Positions 19,721 to 28,129 of a stretch of DNA of 64,000 nucleotides are shown here, in pieces. How positions within the stretch are numbered: the stretch's first letter is position 1; every line of letters begins with the position of its first letter. A program made the translations under genes and the position numbers. The notes below the pieces were generated by a model. The model did no database searches and had not been told where the DNA came from. It saw only the letters and a program-made list of their open reading frames with translations. The DNA is from Pseudomonadota bacterium (GTDB lineage Bacteria > Pseudomonadota > Alphaproteobacteria > Rhizobiales > Xanthobacteraceae): assembly GCA_023387735.1 (NCBI GenBank), contig JAEWHP010000033.1, positions 36,137-100,136 on the forward strand. The letters run 5' to 3'.

Positions 19721-20475
19721 GATCCGGTTTTCGCGGCCAGACCGCCGAAGCGGCGCTCACGTCTGGCGTATTCGGCAATCGCGCTTTCCAGCGCGGCCTT
19801 GTCGAAATCCGGCCAGTGGATCGGCACGAATACAAGCTCGCTGTAGGCGGCCTGCCACATCAGGAAATTCGACAGCCGCTGCTCGCCGCTGGTGCGGATG
19901 ATGAGGTCGGGATCGGGAATGTCGGGCGCATCGAGATACTGACCGAGCGTATCGGCATCGATCGATGCCGGATCGCGCTTGCCCTCGGCCACTTCGCGCG
20001 CCAGCCGCTGGGCCGCGCCCGCGATTTCCTGGCGCGATCCGTAATTGAACGCGACCACGAGATGGAGCCTGGTGTTGGCCCTGGTCAGTTCCTCGGCCTC
20101 GCTCAGCAGTGCGCAGATATCCGGCTCCAGCCCCGTCCGCTCGCCGATTACGCGCACGCGGACGCCGTCGCGATGCAGCGTCGCCAGGTCGTTGCGGATG
20201 AAGCGGCGTAGCAAACCGAACAAATCGCCGATTTCGGTCGCCGGCCGCGACCAGTTCTCCGAGCTGAAGGAGAAGATCGTCAGATACTGAATGCCGAGTT
20301 CATGGGCGGCCTGAACGACGCGGCGCAGCGCATCGACGCCACGACGATGGCCCTCGGCGCGCGGCAGGCCGCGCGCCGCCGCCCAGCGCCCGTTTCCGTC
20401 CATGATGATCGCGACATGCAACGGGCCGGTTCGATCCGGTCCTTCCGTGGCTGGCGCAGCGGCATTCGACATCAT
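19717..20475 (-). CDS. uppS: Undecaprenyl diphosphate synthase
   Basis: A cis-prenyltransferase that extends farnesyl diphosphate to the C55 carrier lipid used for peptidoglycan and O-antigen. The 252-residue product has 'VAIIMDGNGRWAAARGLPRAEGHRRG' (catalytic Asp and diphosphate-binding Arg), 'TIFSFSSENWSRP' and C-terminal 'DLIIRTSGEQRLSNFLMWQAAYSEL'. It is followed by cdsA with a four-base overlap and preceded by frr. Confidence 0.96.
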   Translation of the reverse strand: MMSNAAAPATEGPDRTGPLHVAIIMDGNGRWAAARGLPRAEGHRRGVDALRRVVQAAHELGIQYLTIFSFSSENWSRPATEIGDLFGLLRRFIRNDLATLHRDGVRVRVIGERTGLEPDICALLSEAEELTRANTRLHLVVAFNYGSRQEIAGAAQRLAREVAEGKRDPASIDADTLGQYLDAPDIPDPDLIIRTSGEQRLSNFLMWQAAYSELVFVPIHWPDFDKAALESAIAEYARRERRFGGLAAKTGS

Positions 20476-20529
20476 CTAAAATTCCAGGACCATCCCGAAG
20501 TGGCGATCGCACGGTTCGATCGCAAGCGA

Positions 20530-21093
20530 TCAAACCGTGAGGATTTCCTTTTCCTTCGCCGCAAGCAACTGATCGATTTCGGCAATCATCCCGTCGGTCG
20601 CCTTCTGCACGTCATTGGCAAGGCGCTCCTGGTCGTCTTCGGAAATCTCGTGATTCTTCTCGAGCTTCTTGACGATATCGAGCCCATCGCGGCGGACATG
20701 ACGAACCGCGACCTTGGCGGCTTCGGCATATTTGTGCGCGACCTTCACCAGCTCCTTGCGACGCTCCTCGTTGAGCTCGGGAATGCGCAGGCGCAGCACC
20801 TGCCCTTCGGTCGCCGGCGACAGCCCGAGATTGGAATCGACGATCGCCTTTTCCACGGCCTTGACCATGGACTTGTCCCACACCTGCACCGAAAGCAGCC
20901 GCGGCTCGGGCACGCTGACGGTGGCGAGCTGGTTGAGCGGCATGTGCGAGCCATAAGCCTCGACCTGCACCGGCTCGAGCATCGAGGCCGCCGCGCGACC
21001 GGTGCGCAGGCCGCCCAGTTCGTGCTTGAGCGACTGCGTCGCTCCCTGCATGCGGCGCTTCAATTCGTTGATGTCAAAACCAGGCGTGGGCAT
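20530..21093 (-). CDS. frr: Ribosome recycling factor
   Basis: Together with EF-G, splits the post-termination ribosome. The 187-residue product, a standard length, has the tRNA-like fold's key stretches 'LGGLRTGRAAASMLEPVQVEAYG', 'VWDKSMVKAVEKAI' and 'LVKVAHKYAEAAKVAVRHVRRD'. A strong GGAGGGGAG precedes the ATG at 21093. Gene order pyrH-frr-uppS is conserved. Confidence 0.96.
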   Translation of the reverse strand: MPTPGFDINELKRRMQGATQSLKHELGGLRTGRAAASMLEPVQVEAYGSHMPLNQLATVSVPEPRLLSVQVWDKSMVKAVEKAIVDSNLGLSPATEGQVLRLRIPELNEERRKELVKVAHKYAEAAKVAVRHVRRDGLDIVKKLEKNHEISEDDQERLANDVQKATDGMIAEIDQLLAAKEKEILTV

Positions 21094-21163
21094 AACGCTC
21101 TCCCCTCCTCAGAAACCAGCCGCCGGCGTCGTGGGACCTGCGGTTCGAAACAGCACCGGCGTG

Positions 21164-21880
21164 TCAGCCGGCTACGACCGTGCCGTGGCCGTTCCCGCGC
21201 AGGATCGCGCCGATCGAACCCGGCTCGGCGATCGAGAATACGATGATAGGCAGCGACGTCTCGCGGGCAAGGGCGAATGCGGTTGCATCCATCACCTTGT
21301 AGCCACCCTGAATCGCCTGCGAATGCGTCAACCGGTCGAAACGCTTGGCTGACGGGTCCTTCTTGGGATCGGCGTTATAGACGCCATCGACATTGGTTGC
21401 CTTGAGCACCGCCTGCGCGCCGATTTCGGCCGCGCGCAGAACCGCCGTGGTGTCGGTGGTGAAGAACGGATTGCCGGTTCCACCGCCTAGCAGGACTATG
21501 CGCCCTTCGGACAGATATTTGTGCGCTGCACTGCGCGTGAACAGCTCGGAAATCTCGGGCATCACGAACGCCGACAGCGTCCGCGCCGGCGTACCCTTGC
21601 GCTCGATGGCAGCCTCCAGCGCGAGGCAGTTCATCATGGTGGCGAGCATGCCCATGGTATCGCCGGTCGGGCGCGAGACGCCACGCGACGAGACCTCCAC
21701 GCCGCGAACGATGTTGCCGCCGCCGATCACGACGGCCACCTCGATGCCGAGTTTCTGGGCCGCGATCAGTTCGCCCGCGATACGGTCAATGGTGGGCTGG
21801 TCGATACCGAAGGACTGGCTGCCGGCGAGGTACTCGCCCGAGAGCTTGATCACGACGCGACGATAGACCGGCTCAGCCAT
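21164..21880 (-). CDS. pyrH: Uridylate kinase
   Basis: Phosphorylates UMP to UDP; bacterial hexameric amino-acid-kinase fold, usually activated by GTP and inhibited by UTP. The 238-residue product has 'VVIKLSGEYLAG' at the N-terminus, 'VVIGGGNIVRG', and 'KATNVDGVYNADPKKDPSAKRF' with the conserved Asp residues. It lies between tsf and frr as in most bacteria, with AAGGAAG upstream of the start. Confidence 0.96.
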   Translation of the reverse strand: MAEPVYRRVVIKLSGEYLAGSQSFGIDQPTIDRIAGELIAAQKLGIEVAVVIGGGNIVRGVEVSSRGVSRPTGDTMGMLATMMNCLALEAAIERKGTPARTLSAFVMPEISELFTRSAAHKYLSEGRIVLLGGGTGNPFFTTDTTAVLRAAEIGAQAVLKATNVDGVYNADPKKDPSAKRFDRLTHSQAIQGGYKVMDATAFALARETSLPIIVFSIAEPGSIGAILRGNGHGTVVAG

Positions 21881-21949
21881 TGCTTATCGCTTCCTTATCC
21901 CGCGTGTGACTTCCGGCGCCAAAGCGCCGGAAGCTCGTTACCGCAGCGG

Positions 21950-22873
21950 TTACTTCTTGCCGCTGGCCGCCGCGACTTCGGCTGCGAAATCGGATTCCTG
22001 CTTCTCGATTCCCTCGCCGAGAGCATAGCGCACAAATCCGGCAATCTTCACGGGACCGCCGACCTTGCCCTCAGCTTCCTTCACCGCCTGCGCGACCGAC
22101 TTGCCGGTGTCGTGGATGAACGCCTGTTCCAGCAGGCAGACTTCCTTGTAGTAGGTCTTCAGGCCGGACTCGACGATCTTTTCGATCACGTTGTCGGGCT
22201 TGCCCTGCTGGCGGTACTTGTCGGCCAGAACGTCCTTTTCACGCTTGACGATTTCCGGGTCGAGGCCGGACGGATCCAGCGCCTGCGGATTGCTCGCGGC
22301 CACGTGCATGGCAAGCTGACGGCCGAGCTGCGCGAGTTCGTCGGTCTTGCCGGTGGATTCCAGCGCGACGAGCACGCCCATCTTGCCGGCGCCGTCGATC
22401 ACCGCGCCGTGGATATAGCTCGACACCACGCCCTGGCCCACCTCGAGCGCAGCCGCGCGCCGCAGCGACATGTTCTCGCCGATGGTGGCGATTGCGTCCG
22501 AGATCGCAGTCTCGACCGTGACGTCGCCAACCTTGGCCGCCTTGATCTTCTCGACGTCCGCGCTGTTGTGCAGCGCGACCTGGGCGATCATCTTGACGAG
22601 GCCCTGGAACTGTTCGTTGCGCGCGACGAAATCGGTCTCCGAGTTGACCTCGACCACGACGCCCTTGGTGCCCGATGTCACGGCGCCGATCAGGCCCTCC
22701 GCCGCGACGCGGCCGGCCTTCTTCGCAGCCTTCGACAGGCCCTTCTTGCGCAGCCAGTCCTGGGCAGCGGTCATGTCGCCCGAGGTTTCGGTAAGCGCCG
22801 CCTTGCAGTCCATCATGCCCGCGCCGGTCGACTCGCGCAGTTCCTTGACCATCGCCGCCGAAATCGTTGCCAT
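21950..22873 (-). CDS. tsf: Elongation factor Ts
   Basis: The nucleotide-exchange factor for EF-Tu. The 307-residue product starts with the UBA-like domain ('VKELRESTGAGMMDCKAALTE') and has the core motif 'NSETDFVARNEQFQ' and the dimerisation region. I start it at MATISAAMV (22873); the open frame extends 21 residues further without family similarity. It is separated from rpsB by 136 bases. Confidence 0.96.
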   Translation of the reverse strand: MATISAAMVKELRESTGAGMMDCKAALTETSGDMTAAQDWLRKKGLSKAAKKAGRVAAEGLIGAVTSGTKGVVVEVNSETDFVARNEQFQGLVKMIAQVALHNSADVEKIKAAKVGDVTVETAISDAIATIGENMSLRRAAALEVGQGVVSSYIHGAVIDGAGKMGVLVALESTGKTDELAQLGRQLAMHVAASNPQALDPSGLDPEIVKREKDVLADKYRQQGKPDNVIEKIVESGLKTYYKEVCLLEQAFIHDTGKSVAQAVKEAEGKVGGPVKIAGFVRYALGEGIEKQESDFAAEVAAASGKK

Positions 22874-23009
22874 CGTCGAATATCCTTCTCGCCTGCTAGC
22901 CGCGAGCACGGCGCGCGCCTTGCGCCATGCCGCCATCAGCTTCAGGGAATGCCGAAATCTGAGGAAAGAGCCGGTGGCCGGAGGCCGGCCACCTGGCGTT
23001 ACATCTAAT

Positions 23010-24008
23010 TTATTCCGCTTCCGCGGTCAGCGCCTTGGCCTGGGCGACCCAGCCATCGGCGCGGCTTGGAAGTCCGACCTCTTCACCGATCTTGTGCGCG
23101 GTGTCGTGATCGAGTTCGGCGAGCTGCCAGTAGTGGAAGATGCCGAGGTCGTTGAACTTCTTCTCGATCGCACCCGACACGCCGGTGAGCTTCTTGAGGT
23201 TGTCGGCGGTGCCGCGCGGACCGGCCAGACCCTGGAAGCCGGTCGGCTGCGCTGCCGCCGGAATTTCCTCGCGGGCCGGTTGAGCGGAGGCGCCGATATC
23301 GATGCCGTGGTCACCCTGCGCGCGCGAGATGCCGTCGATGGCGGCGCGGGCAATCAGGTCGCAATACAGCGAAATGGCGCGGCCGGCGTCGTCATTGCCC
23401 GGCACCACGAAGGTGATGCCCTTGGGGTCGGAGTTGGTATCGACAATCGCGGCAACGGGAATGTTGAGCCGCTGCGCTTCCTGGATCGCGATGTCTTCCT
23501 TGTTGGTATCGATCACGAAGATCATGTCGGGAAGCCCGCCCATGTCCTTGATGCCGCCCAGCGAACGATCGAGCTTGTCGCGCTCGCGCTGCAGCGTCAG
23601 CCGCTCCTTCTTGGTGTAGGAGTTGGCTTCGCCCGACGAGAGCACCTCGTCGAGATGACGCAGGCGCTTGATCGAGCCCGAGATCGTCTTCCAGTTGGTC
23701 AGCGTGCCGCCGAGCCAGCGCGAATTGACGAAATACTGCGCCGACCGCTTCGCGGCCTCGGCAACGCCGTCCTGCGCCTGGCGCTTGGTGCCGACGAACA
23801 GGATGCGGCCGCCCTTGGCGACAGTATCGGACACCGCCTGCAGCGCGCGATGGAGCATCGGCACGGTCTGGGCGAGATCGATGATGTGGATGTTGTTGCG
23901 CGCACCGAAAATGTAATCCGCCATTTTCGGATTCCAGCGGTGCGACTGGTGGCCAAAGTGCACGCCAGCTTCAAGCAACTGACGCATAGAAAAATCGGGT
24001 AGCGACAT
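23010..24008 (-). CDS. rpsB: 30S ribosomal protein S2 with C-terminal helix-hairpin-helix extension
   Basis: S2 sits at the back of the 30S subunit. The 332-residue product has canonical S2 sequence from 'MRQLLEAGVHFGHQ' to 'CDLIARAAIDGISRAQ' (about residue 240), then a rhizobial extension of roughly 85 residues. The extension ends in a helix-hairpin-helix-like domain ('DNLKKLTGVSGAIEKKFNDL', 'GIFHYWQLAELD'), a module also seen at the ends of other rhizobial ribosomal proteins. GGAG ten bases upstream supports the start at 24008. It heads the rpsB-tsf-pyrH-frr run, and its promoter must lie in 24009-24233. Confidence 0.95.
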   Translation of the reverse strand: MSLPDFSMRQLLEAGVHFGHQSHRWNPKMADYIFGARNNIHIIDLAQTVPMLHRALQAVSDTVAKGGRILFVGTKRQAQDGVAEAAKRSAQYFVNSRWLGGTLTNWKTISGSIKRLRHLDEVLSSGEANSYTKKERLTLQRERDKLDRSLGGIKDMGGLPDMIFVIDTNKEDIAIQEAQRLNIPVAAIVDTNSDPKGITFVVPGNDDAGRAISLYCDLIARAAIDGISRAQGDHGIDIGASAQPAREEIPAAAQPTGFQGLAGPRGTADNLKKLTGVSGAIEKKFNDLGIFHYWQLAELDHDTAHKIGEEVGLPSRADGWVAQAKALTAEAE

Positions 24009-24233
24009 CGTGTTGATTCTCCGGTTGGTTCCTCCGGAAACGTGTGAGCAGACGAGCCTTATGGCCCGGCTGCCACCGGACGGCCTTGTGAGCCATGTTT
24101 CCGTGTGAGATGGCGCGGTGTATAGCCGGATTCCAGCCAGAAGCAAGGAAATAAGGCCGGTTTTCCGGGCCTTGCGGCCGGGCTATTTAGGCCCGGACCG
24201 GCCACACTCCTGTCCCCTCTCCGGAGGAAACGA
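24009..24233 (-). promoter_or_regulatory. Leader and promoter region of rpsB
   Basis: These 225 bases separate the upstream caspase-fold gene (same strand) from rpsB. They contain GGAGG-like elements, and the region around 24115-24160 is less GC-rich than its flanks. An autoregulatory S2 leader would be expected here, but I could not draw a convincing structure by eye. Confidence 0.35.
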
Positions 24234-26693
24234 TCAGCATCTCGCGCCGGGCGGGCATCCACCCCTGCCTGGCGGAGCAGGCGGCGCTGCCGGACGCGGT
24301 GGCGGAGGCGCCGCCATCCGCGGTGCGGCCGGTGGCGGAGCAGCCATCCTCGGCGGTGGCGGCGGCGGTGCTGCCATCCGTGGTGGTGGCGGCGGGGGAG
24401 CGGCCATCCGAGGGGGTGGCGGTGGTGGCGCCGCCATTCGCGGCGGCGGGGCGGCCATCCGCGGCGGCGGAGCCGCTACCCGCGGTGCAGGTGGCGGCGG
24501 CGCGACGCGGGCAGCCGGGGGCGGCGGCCGTGCCACGACCGCGGCAGGCGGCGGCGCTCGCCGTATTTCAGGCTGAGGCTGCGGTCTCGGGGCGATGGCC
24601 GCGGCGGGTCTTGACGGCGCGGCGGCGCTGGGCGGCGGCGCTACGCTCCCCGGTCTTCTCGCAACGTCCGGTACGGCGGCCGGCGCAGCCTGCGTACCCG
24701 GTGCAGGCCGAGTGAGACCCGGTCTCGACGGTGCGACCGGCGCGGCAGGGGCGGTCGCTCCTACTGCGGGCCTGGCGCCGGGAGGCGCACCGGGCGCGGG
24801 CGGGGCCACCGCTGCCGGCGGCGTGGCACCCGGCACAGGCCTCGCACCCGGATCGACTGCACCCGGCGGCGATACGGCCGCACTTGGTGGCGCGGGCGGT
24901 GCCCCCTTGGTGCCTGGAATCGGCAGCGCATTGGGCCTCGGCGAGGCCTGGTTCGGCGTCAGCACGCCCGGCGCAGTTGCCGGCTGCGCCCCGTTTGGCG
25001 TCCTGCCCGGTCCGCCCGGCGCATTTGGCGCGCCCGGCAAACTCGTCCTCACCGCAGGATTGATCGACGCACTCGGTGGCACCGGTGCTCTGCCCTGCTG
25101 GATCAGTGTGGCCCGCTGCGCGACGGCAGGCGGCAGCACCGGCGTGGCGCCGCCCCGCCCCGGCGCAACCACGGCCGGAGCCGGAACGGCGCCATTGGGC
25201 CGGCCGCCATCTCTCACACCCGGCACGGGGCCGGGAGCGCCTGGCGGAGGCGGCCGGTTGATGACGTTGTTGATGACGGCCCTGTTGTGGATGTTGGCGA
25301 AGATGATGTTGTTGGGCGGCGGCGCCACATACACCGGCGCCCGCACATAGATCGGGATCGGCACGAAGATCGGCTGCGGCAGGATGAACAGCGCGACCGG
25401 CGGCGGCGGCGGCGGCAGCACGATGAAATCATCCGGCGGCGGCGGCAGGTAGAACACCGGCGGCGGAGGCGGCGGCACGAAGTCGAATTCGGGATCGCTG
25501 AACGCCAGCACGGGTCGATCGATATAGAGGAACTCATCCGGCAGCGGCGGCGGCACGTCGTAATCGATGACATCGAATGCCGGCGGCGGCTCGAGCGGCG
25601 CGGTGAGAATGGCAAGACGACGGCGCGCGTCGGCGGCATGCGGCCCGCGTGGATAGCGTTGCAGATACGACCAATAGGCGTTGGGGGTGTCGGTTCTGTA
25701 CGTGCGGCGCCAGGTGATCGCCTCGCGCCGCGCGGCGACGATCGCCCTCACCCGCTTCGCCAGCGGATCGCTGCCATACGCGCCGAGGAAATCCTCGTAC
25801 CCCTGCAGCGTGTCGCGCTCGAGCGCCGCGGTGTAGGCCTCCTGCACGCCGAGTTCGCGGATCGGCTTGTCGCGGATGGCGGCGACCTGATCCGCCGGCG
25901 CAGGAGCTGGCGCGTCCGGCGCGCGCTCGAAGAACATGAAGGGCGTGTCGACCTTCTGGCTGTCCCACGGCACCTGCGCGCCCTTGCTGGCTTCATTGAC
26001 CCGCAGGCGCACGCGATTGAAAACCTCGGGCAGCGGCAATCCGCCGGTCCGGATCATCTCGGCCAGCGACTGGGCGTAGATGCCGTACGATCCCTGCTCG
26101 GGCGGCGCCACCGTTCCGGGAGCCGCGTTGAATGCGATCAGCATCCGCGGCTCGGCTTCCACCAGCGCGAGCCCGCTTGCTATCTGTCCGGTGACGAAAG
26201 GTTGCTGCCGCGCCGCGTCCAGCACGACGATGCCTGCCTTCAGCGGCAGCGAGGCCAGTTGCCGGACGTAGTCGCCGACCCGCAACGCCTCGATCGGGAC
26301 GTCAGTGTCGCGGTTGATCGCGGAATCCACCGGCACGAAATAATTGTCACCGGCCAATTGCAGCCCGTAACCTGCGAGATAGACCATCGCGACGGTGTCC
26401 GGCCCCGAGGCTTCGGCCTTGTTGATGAAGTCGCGGAAACTCTTGCGCAGCGTGTCGCCGTCGAGATCGCGGGCGCCGATGACGTCGAATCCTGCCGCCT
26501 GCAGCGTCTGCGCGATCAGGCCAGCATCGTTGGCCGCTGTGGCCAGCGGCGATTTCGCGTAAGCCGCGTTGCCGACCACCAGGGCAATGCGCTTTTCGGG
26601 CTGCTGCGCGGCGGCCGCGCTCAAATACCCCGCCAGTCCCGAGATCGTGACCAGGCACATCGAGAAAACAAACAGACTTCTGGCAAATCGCAT
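24234..26693 (-). CDS. Catalytically dead caspase-fold (peptidase C14-like) protein with Pro-rich tail
   Basis: The 819-residue product has a signal peptide (hydrophobic to about residue 29, SAAAAQQ), then a caspase-like p20 domain: 'KRIALVVGNAAY', 'ANDAGLIAQTLQAAGFDV' and 'NYFVPVDS' are typical of bacterial caspase-family proteins. Both dyad residues are replaced. The usual AGHG reads AGYG (Tyr109), and the usual LDACR reads LDAAR (Ala161). A helical linker (about 290-370) leads to some 440 residues dominated by Pro and Ala, ending in several R-M-A-A-P6 repeats and a final 'GGCPPGARC'. It is probably a periplasmic or surface scaffold rather than a protease. Start MRFARSL at 26693 gives the clean signal peptide. 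Confidence 0.85.
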   Translation of the reverse strand: MRFARSLFVFSMCLVTISGLAGYLSAAAAQQPEKRIALVVGNAAYAKSPLATAANDAGLIAQTLQAAGFDVIGARDLDGDTLRKSFRDFINKAEASGPDTVAMVYLAGYGLQLAGDNYFVPVDSAINRDTDVPIEALRVGDYVRQLASLPLKAGIVVLDAARQQPFVTGQIASGLALVEAEPRMLIAFNAAPGTVAPPEQGSYGIYAQSLAEMIRTGGLPLPEVFNRVRLRVNEASKGAQVPWDSQKVDTPFMFFERAPDAPAPAPADQVAAIRDKPIRELGVQEAYTAALERDTLQGYEDFLGAYGSDPLAKRVRAIVAARREAITWRRTYRTDTPNAYWSYLQRYPRGPHAADARRRLAILTAPLEPPPAFDVIDYDVPPPLPDEFLYIDRPVLAFSDPEFDFVPPPPPPVFYLPPPPDDFIVLPPPPPPVALFILPQPIFVPIPIYVRAPVYVAPPPNNIIFANIHNRAVINNVINRPPPPGAPGPVPGVRDGGRPNGAVPAPAVVAPGRGGATPVLPPAVAQRATLIQQGRAPVPPSASINPAVRTSLPGAPNAPGGPGRTPNGAQPATAPGVLTPNQASPRPNALPIPGTKGAPPAPPSAAVSPPGAVDPGARPVPGATPPAAVAPPAPGAPPGARPAVGATAPAAPVAPSRPGLTRPAPGTQAAPAAVPDVARRPGSVAPPPSAAAPSRPAAAIAPRPQPQPEIRRAPPPAAVVARPPPPAARVAPPPPAPRVAAPPPRMAAPPPRMAAPPPPPPRMAAPPPPPPRMAAPPPPPPRMAAPPPAAPRMAAPPPPRPAAPPAPPGRGGCPPGARC
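24285..24490 (-). repeat. Coding repeats encoding R-M-A-A-poly-Pro units
   Basis: The end of the caspase-fold gene consists of tandem units of about 30 bases. Each encodes Arg-Met-Ala-Ala followed by about six prolines, with variations. They are degenerate rather than identical at DNA level and stay in frame, which suggests slippage under selection to keep the reading frame. Confidence 0.75.
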
Positions 26694-26965
26694 CGATAGC
26701 ACCCTATTGCCGCCCGAGCGCGGCAGGAAACGCGGCATGGAACGCGCGTTCACCTGAACATCTCTTGAACAAAATGCGGTACCAGCAAGGCGTCGTGCAA
26801 ATCAAATCGCACCGGACGTCGCCGCCGCACCGGTTCCGCCGGAATTCGCGTTGTCGCGGCGCGCCGACAGGCGTATTGTCGGCGGATCGCAATCGCCCGC
26901 ATCATGAGGCGACGACGAGAATTCCTCCGGGTGTGCCGATTGCCCATCGCAATGGAGGAATCGCC

Positions 26966-27433
26966 ATGACCGTTTCCCCGACGCTGCAGAAGTTTCTGGA
27001 TAACACCGTCACGTATGACGTGATTTCCCACGCGCCCACCATGTCGTCGACGCGCACGGCCGAAGCTTGCCATGTGCCGGGCGACGCGCTCGCCAAGGCA
27101 GTCGTGCTTCGCCGCAACGGCGGCTACATGATGGCGATCCTGCCCGCCTCCCACCACCTGAATATGTCGGCCCTGAAGATACAACTAGGTCACAGGGTCG
27201 ATCTGGCGACCGAAGAGGAGGTCGCGACACTGTTCGGCGATTGCGAACGCGGCGCGGTGCCGCCGGTCGGCGAGTGCTATGGGCTCGATGTCATCGTCGA
27301 CGACAGCATCGATACGCGACGCGAGATCTACATGGAAGGCGGCGACCATACCACGCTCATTCGCCTGAACGGCGAGCAGTTCGCGCGATTGACCGCAAAT
27401 GCCTGGCACGGCCACTTCACCACGCACGATTGA
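26966..27433 (+). CDS. YbaK/ProX-type aminoacyl-tRNA deacylase
   Basis: The 155-residue product belongs to the YbaK/EbsC editing family that hydrolyses mischarged tRNA. It shows 'VTYDVISHAPTMSSTRTAEACHVPGDALAKAVVLRR', with the conserved Lys near residue 50, and 'LGHRVDLATEEEVATLFGDCERGAVPP', typical of the bacterial YeaK/YbaK fold. GGAGG at 26954-26958 sets the ATG at 26966; the long open frame upstream is not coding. The specific misacylated tRNA cannot be told from sequence. The nearby ProRS lacks an editing insertion, which would fit a freestanding editor, but that link is inference. Confidence 0.85.
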   Translation: MTVSPTLQKFLDNTVTYDVISHAPTMSSTRTAEACHVPGDALAKAVVLRRNGGYMMAILPASHHLNMSALKIQLGHRVDLATEEEVATLFGDCERGAVPPVGECYGLDVIVDDSIDTRREIYMEGGDHTTLIRLNGEQFARLTANAWHGHFTTHD

Positions 27434-27466
27434 GGCGCGGCTGGCCACCTCAATCAACGAGCGATC

Positions 27467-27494
27467 CTGATCGCGGTCGAACCGCCGCGATCAG
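27467..27494. terminator. Probable bidirectional terminator
   Basis: A perfect ten-base stem (CTGATCGCGG / CCGCGATCAG) with an eight-base loop lies between two convergent genes. On the plus strand it is followed by TCGTTT. The U-tract is weak, but the position between convergent stops supports the call. Confidence 0.5.
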
Positions 27495-27531
27495 TCGTTT
27501 CGAGGCGCCGCTGTCGCGAGGCGGCCGCGCT

Positions 27532-27951
27532 TCAGTGATGGGCTGAAACGCTCTTCACATAGCCGGACATCAGCTCGCCCGATGTCGAATGGCTGACGTC
27601 GCCCAGGCTGATCATGCCGACCATCCGCTTGTTCTTGTTGATGACAGGCAACCTGCGGACCTTCAGCGTTTCCATGTGATGAATAGCCTTGGCGAGGTCA
27701 TCGTCCTCGCGGCAGCAGTGGATGCCGTCGGTCATCACGTCGCGCGCCTTGGCGCGGGTGGCATCGAAGCCGTTGCCGGCAAGCCCCTTGCAGACGATGT
27801 CGCGATCGGTGACCATTCCGATGAGCCGATCGTCCTCGCCGATCGGAATGCAGCCGATATCATGCGCTCGCATCAGCTTTGCGATTTCGGTGATGGGCGT
27901 GTCGGGGCTGACCCAGTCGACGCCCTTGTGCATCGCGTCCTTGACTTTCAT
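27532..27951 (-). CDS. Two-CBS-domain protein
   Basis: The 139-residue product consists of a Bateman pair: CBS1 ('MKVKDAMHKGVDWVSPDTPI ... LIGMVTDRDIV') and CBS2 ('ARDVMTDGIHCCREDDDLAKAI ... MVGMISLGDV'). Such stand-alone proteins bind adenine nucleotides and often act as energy or stress sensors. GGAGG six bases before the ATG at 27951 fixes the start. No effector domain is attached. A poorly structured gap of about 180 bases separates it from the carbonic anhydrase gene upstream. Confidence 0.9.
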   Translation of the reverse strand: MKVKDAMHKGVDWVSPDTPITEIAKLMRAHDIGCIPIGEDDRLIGMVTDRDIVCKGLAGNGFDATRAKARDVMTDGIHCCREDDDLAKAIHHMETLKVRRLPVINKNKRMVGMISLGDVSHSTSGELMSGYVKSVSAHH

Positions 27952-28129
27952 GGCGGACCTCCATTGCTGCGATTTCAGGTGGTATCCACGTGATGCAGAA
28001 CGGTTTCCCCCTTGGCGCGACTATACGACGGATCGGATCGGCCGGCATCGCAAAAGCAATGACAACTTCTTGAGGCTGACGCCGTTGCCAATTGCGCGGC
28101 CACGGCCGGACCGTCGTTCTGACAAGAGG

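Noticed and set aside
24285..24490. Possible CRISPR or satellite array
   Set aside because: The units are in-frame coding repeats of the Pro-rich tail, are degenerate, and have no spacers.
24118..25350. Plus-strand Gly/Ala-rich open frames resembling a repetitive glycine-rich protein
   Set aside because: They are the complement of the Pro/Ala-rich tail of the caspase-fold gene (CCN/GCN codons read backwards).
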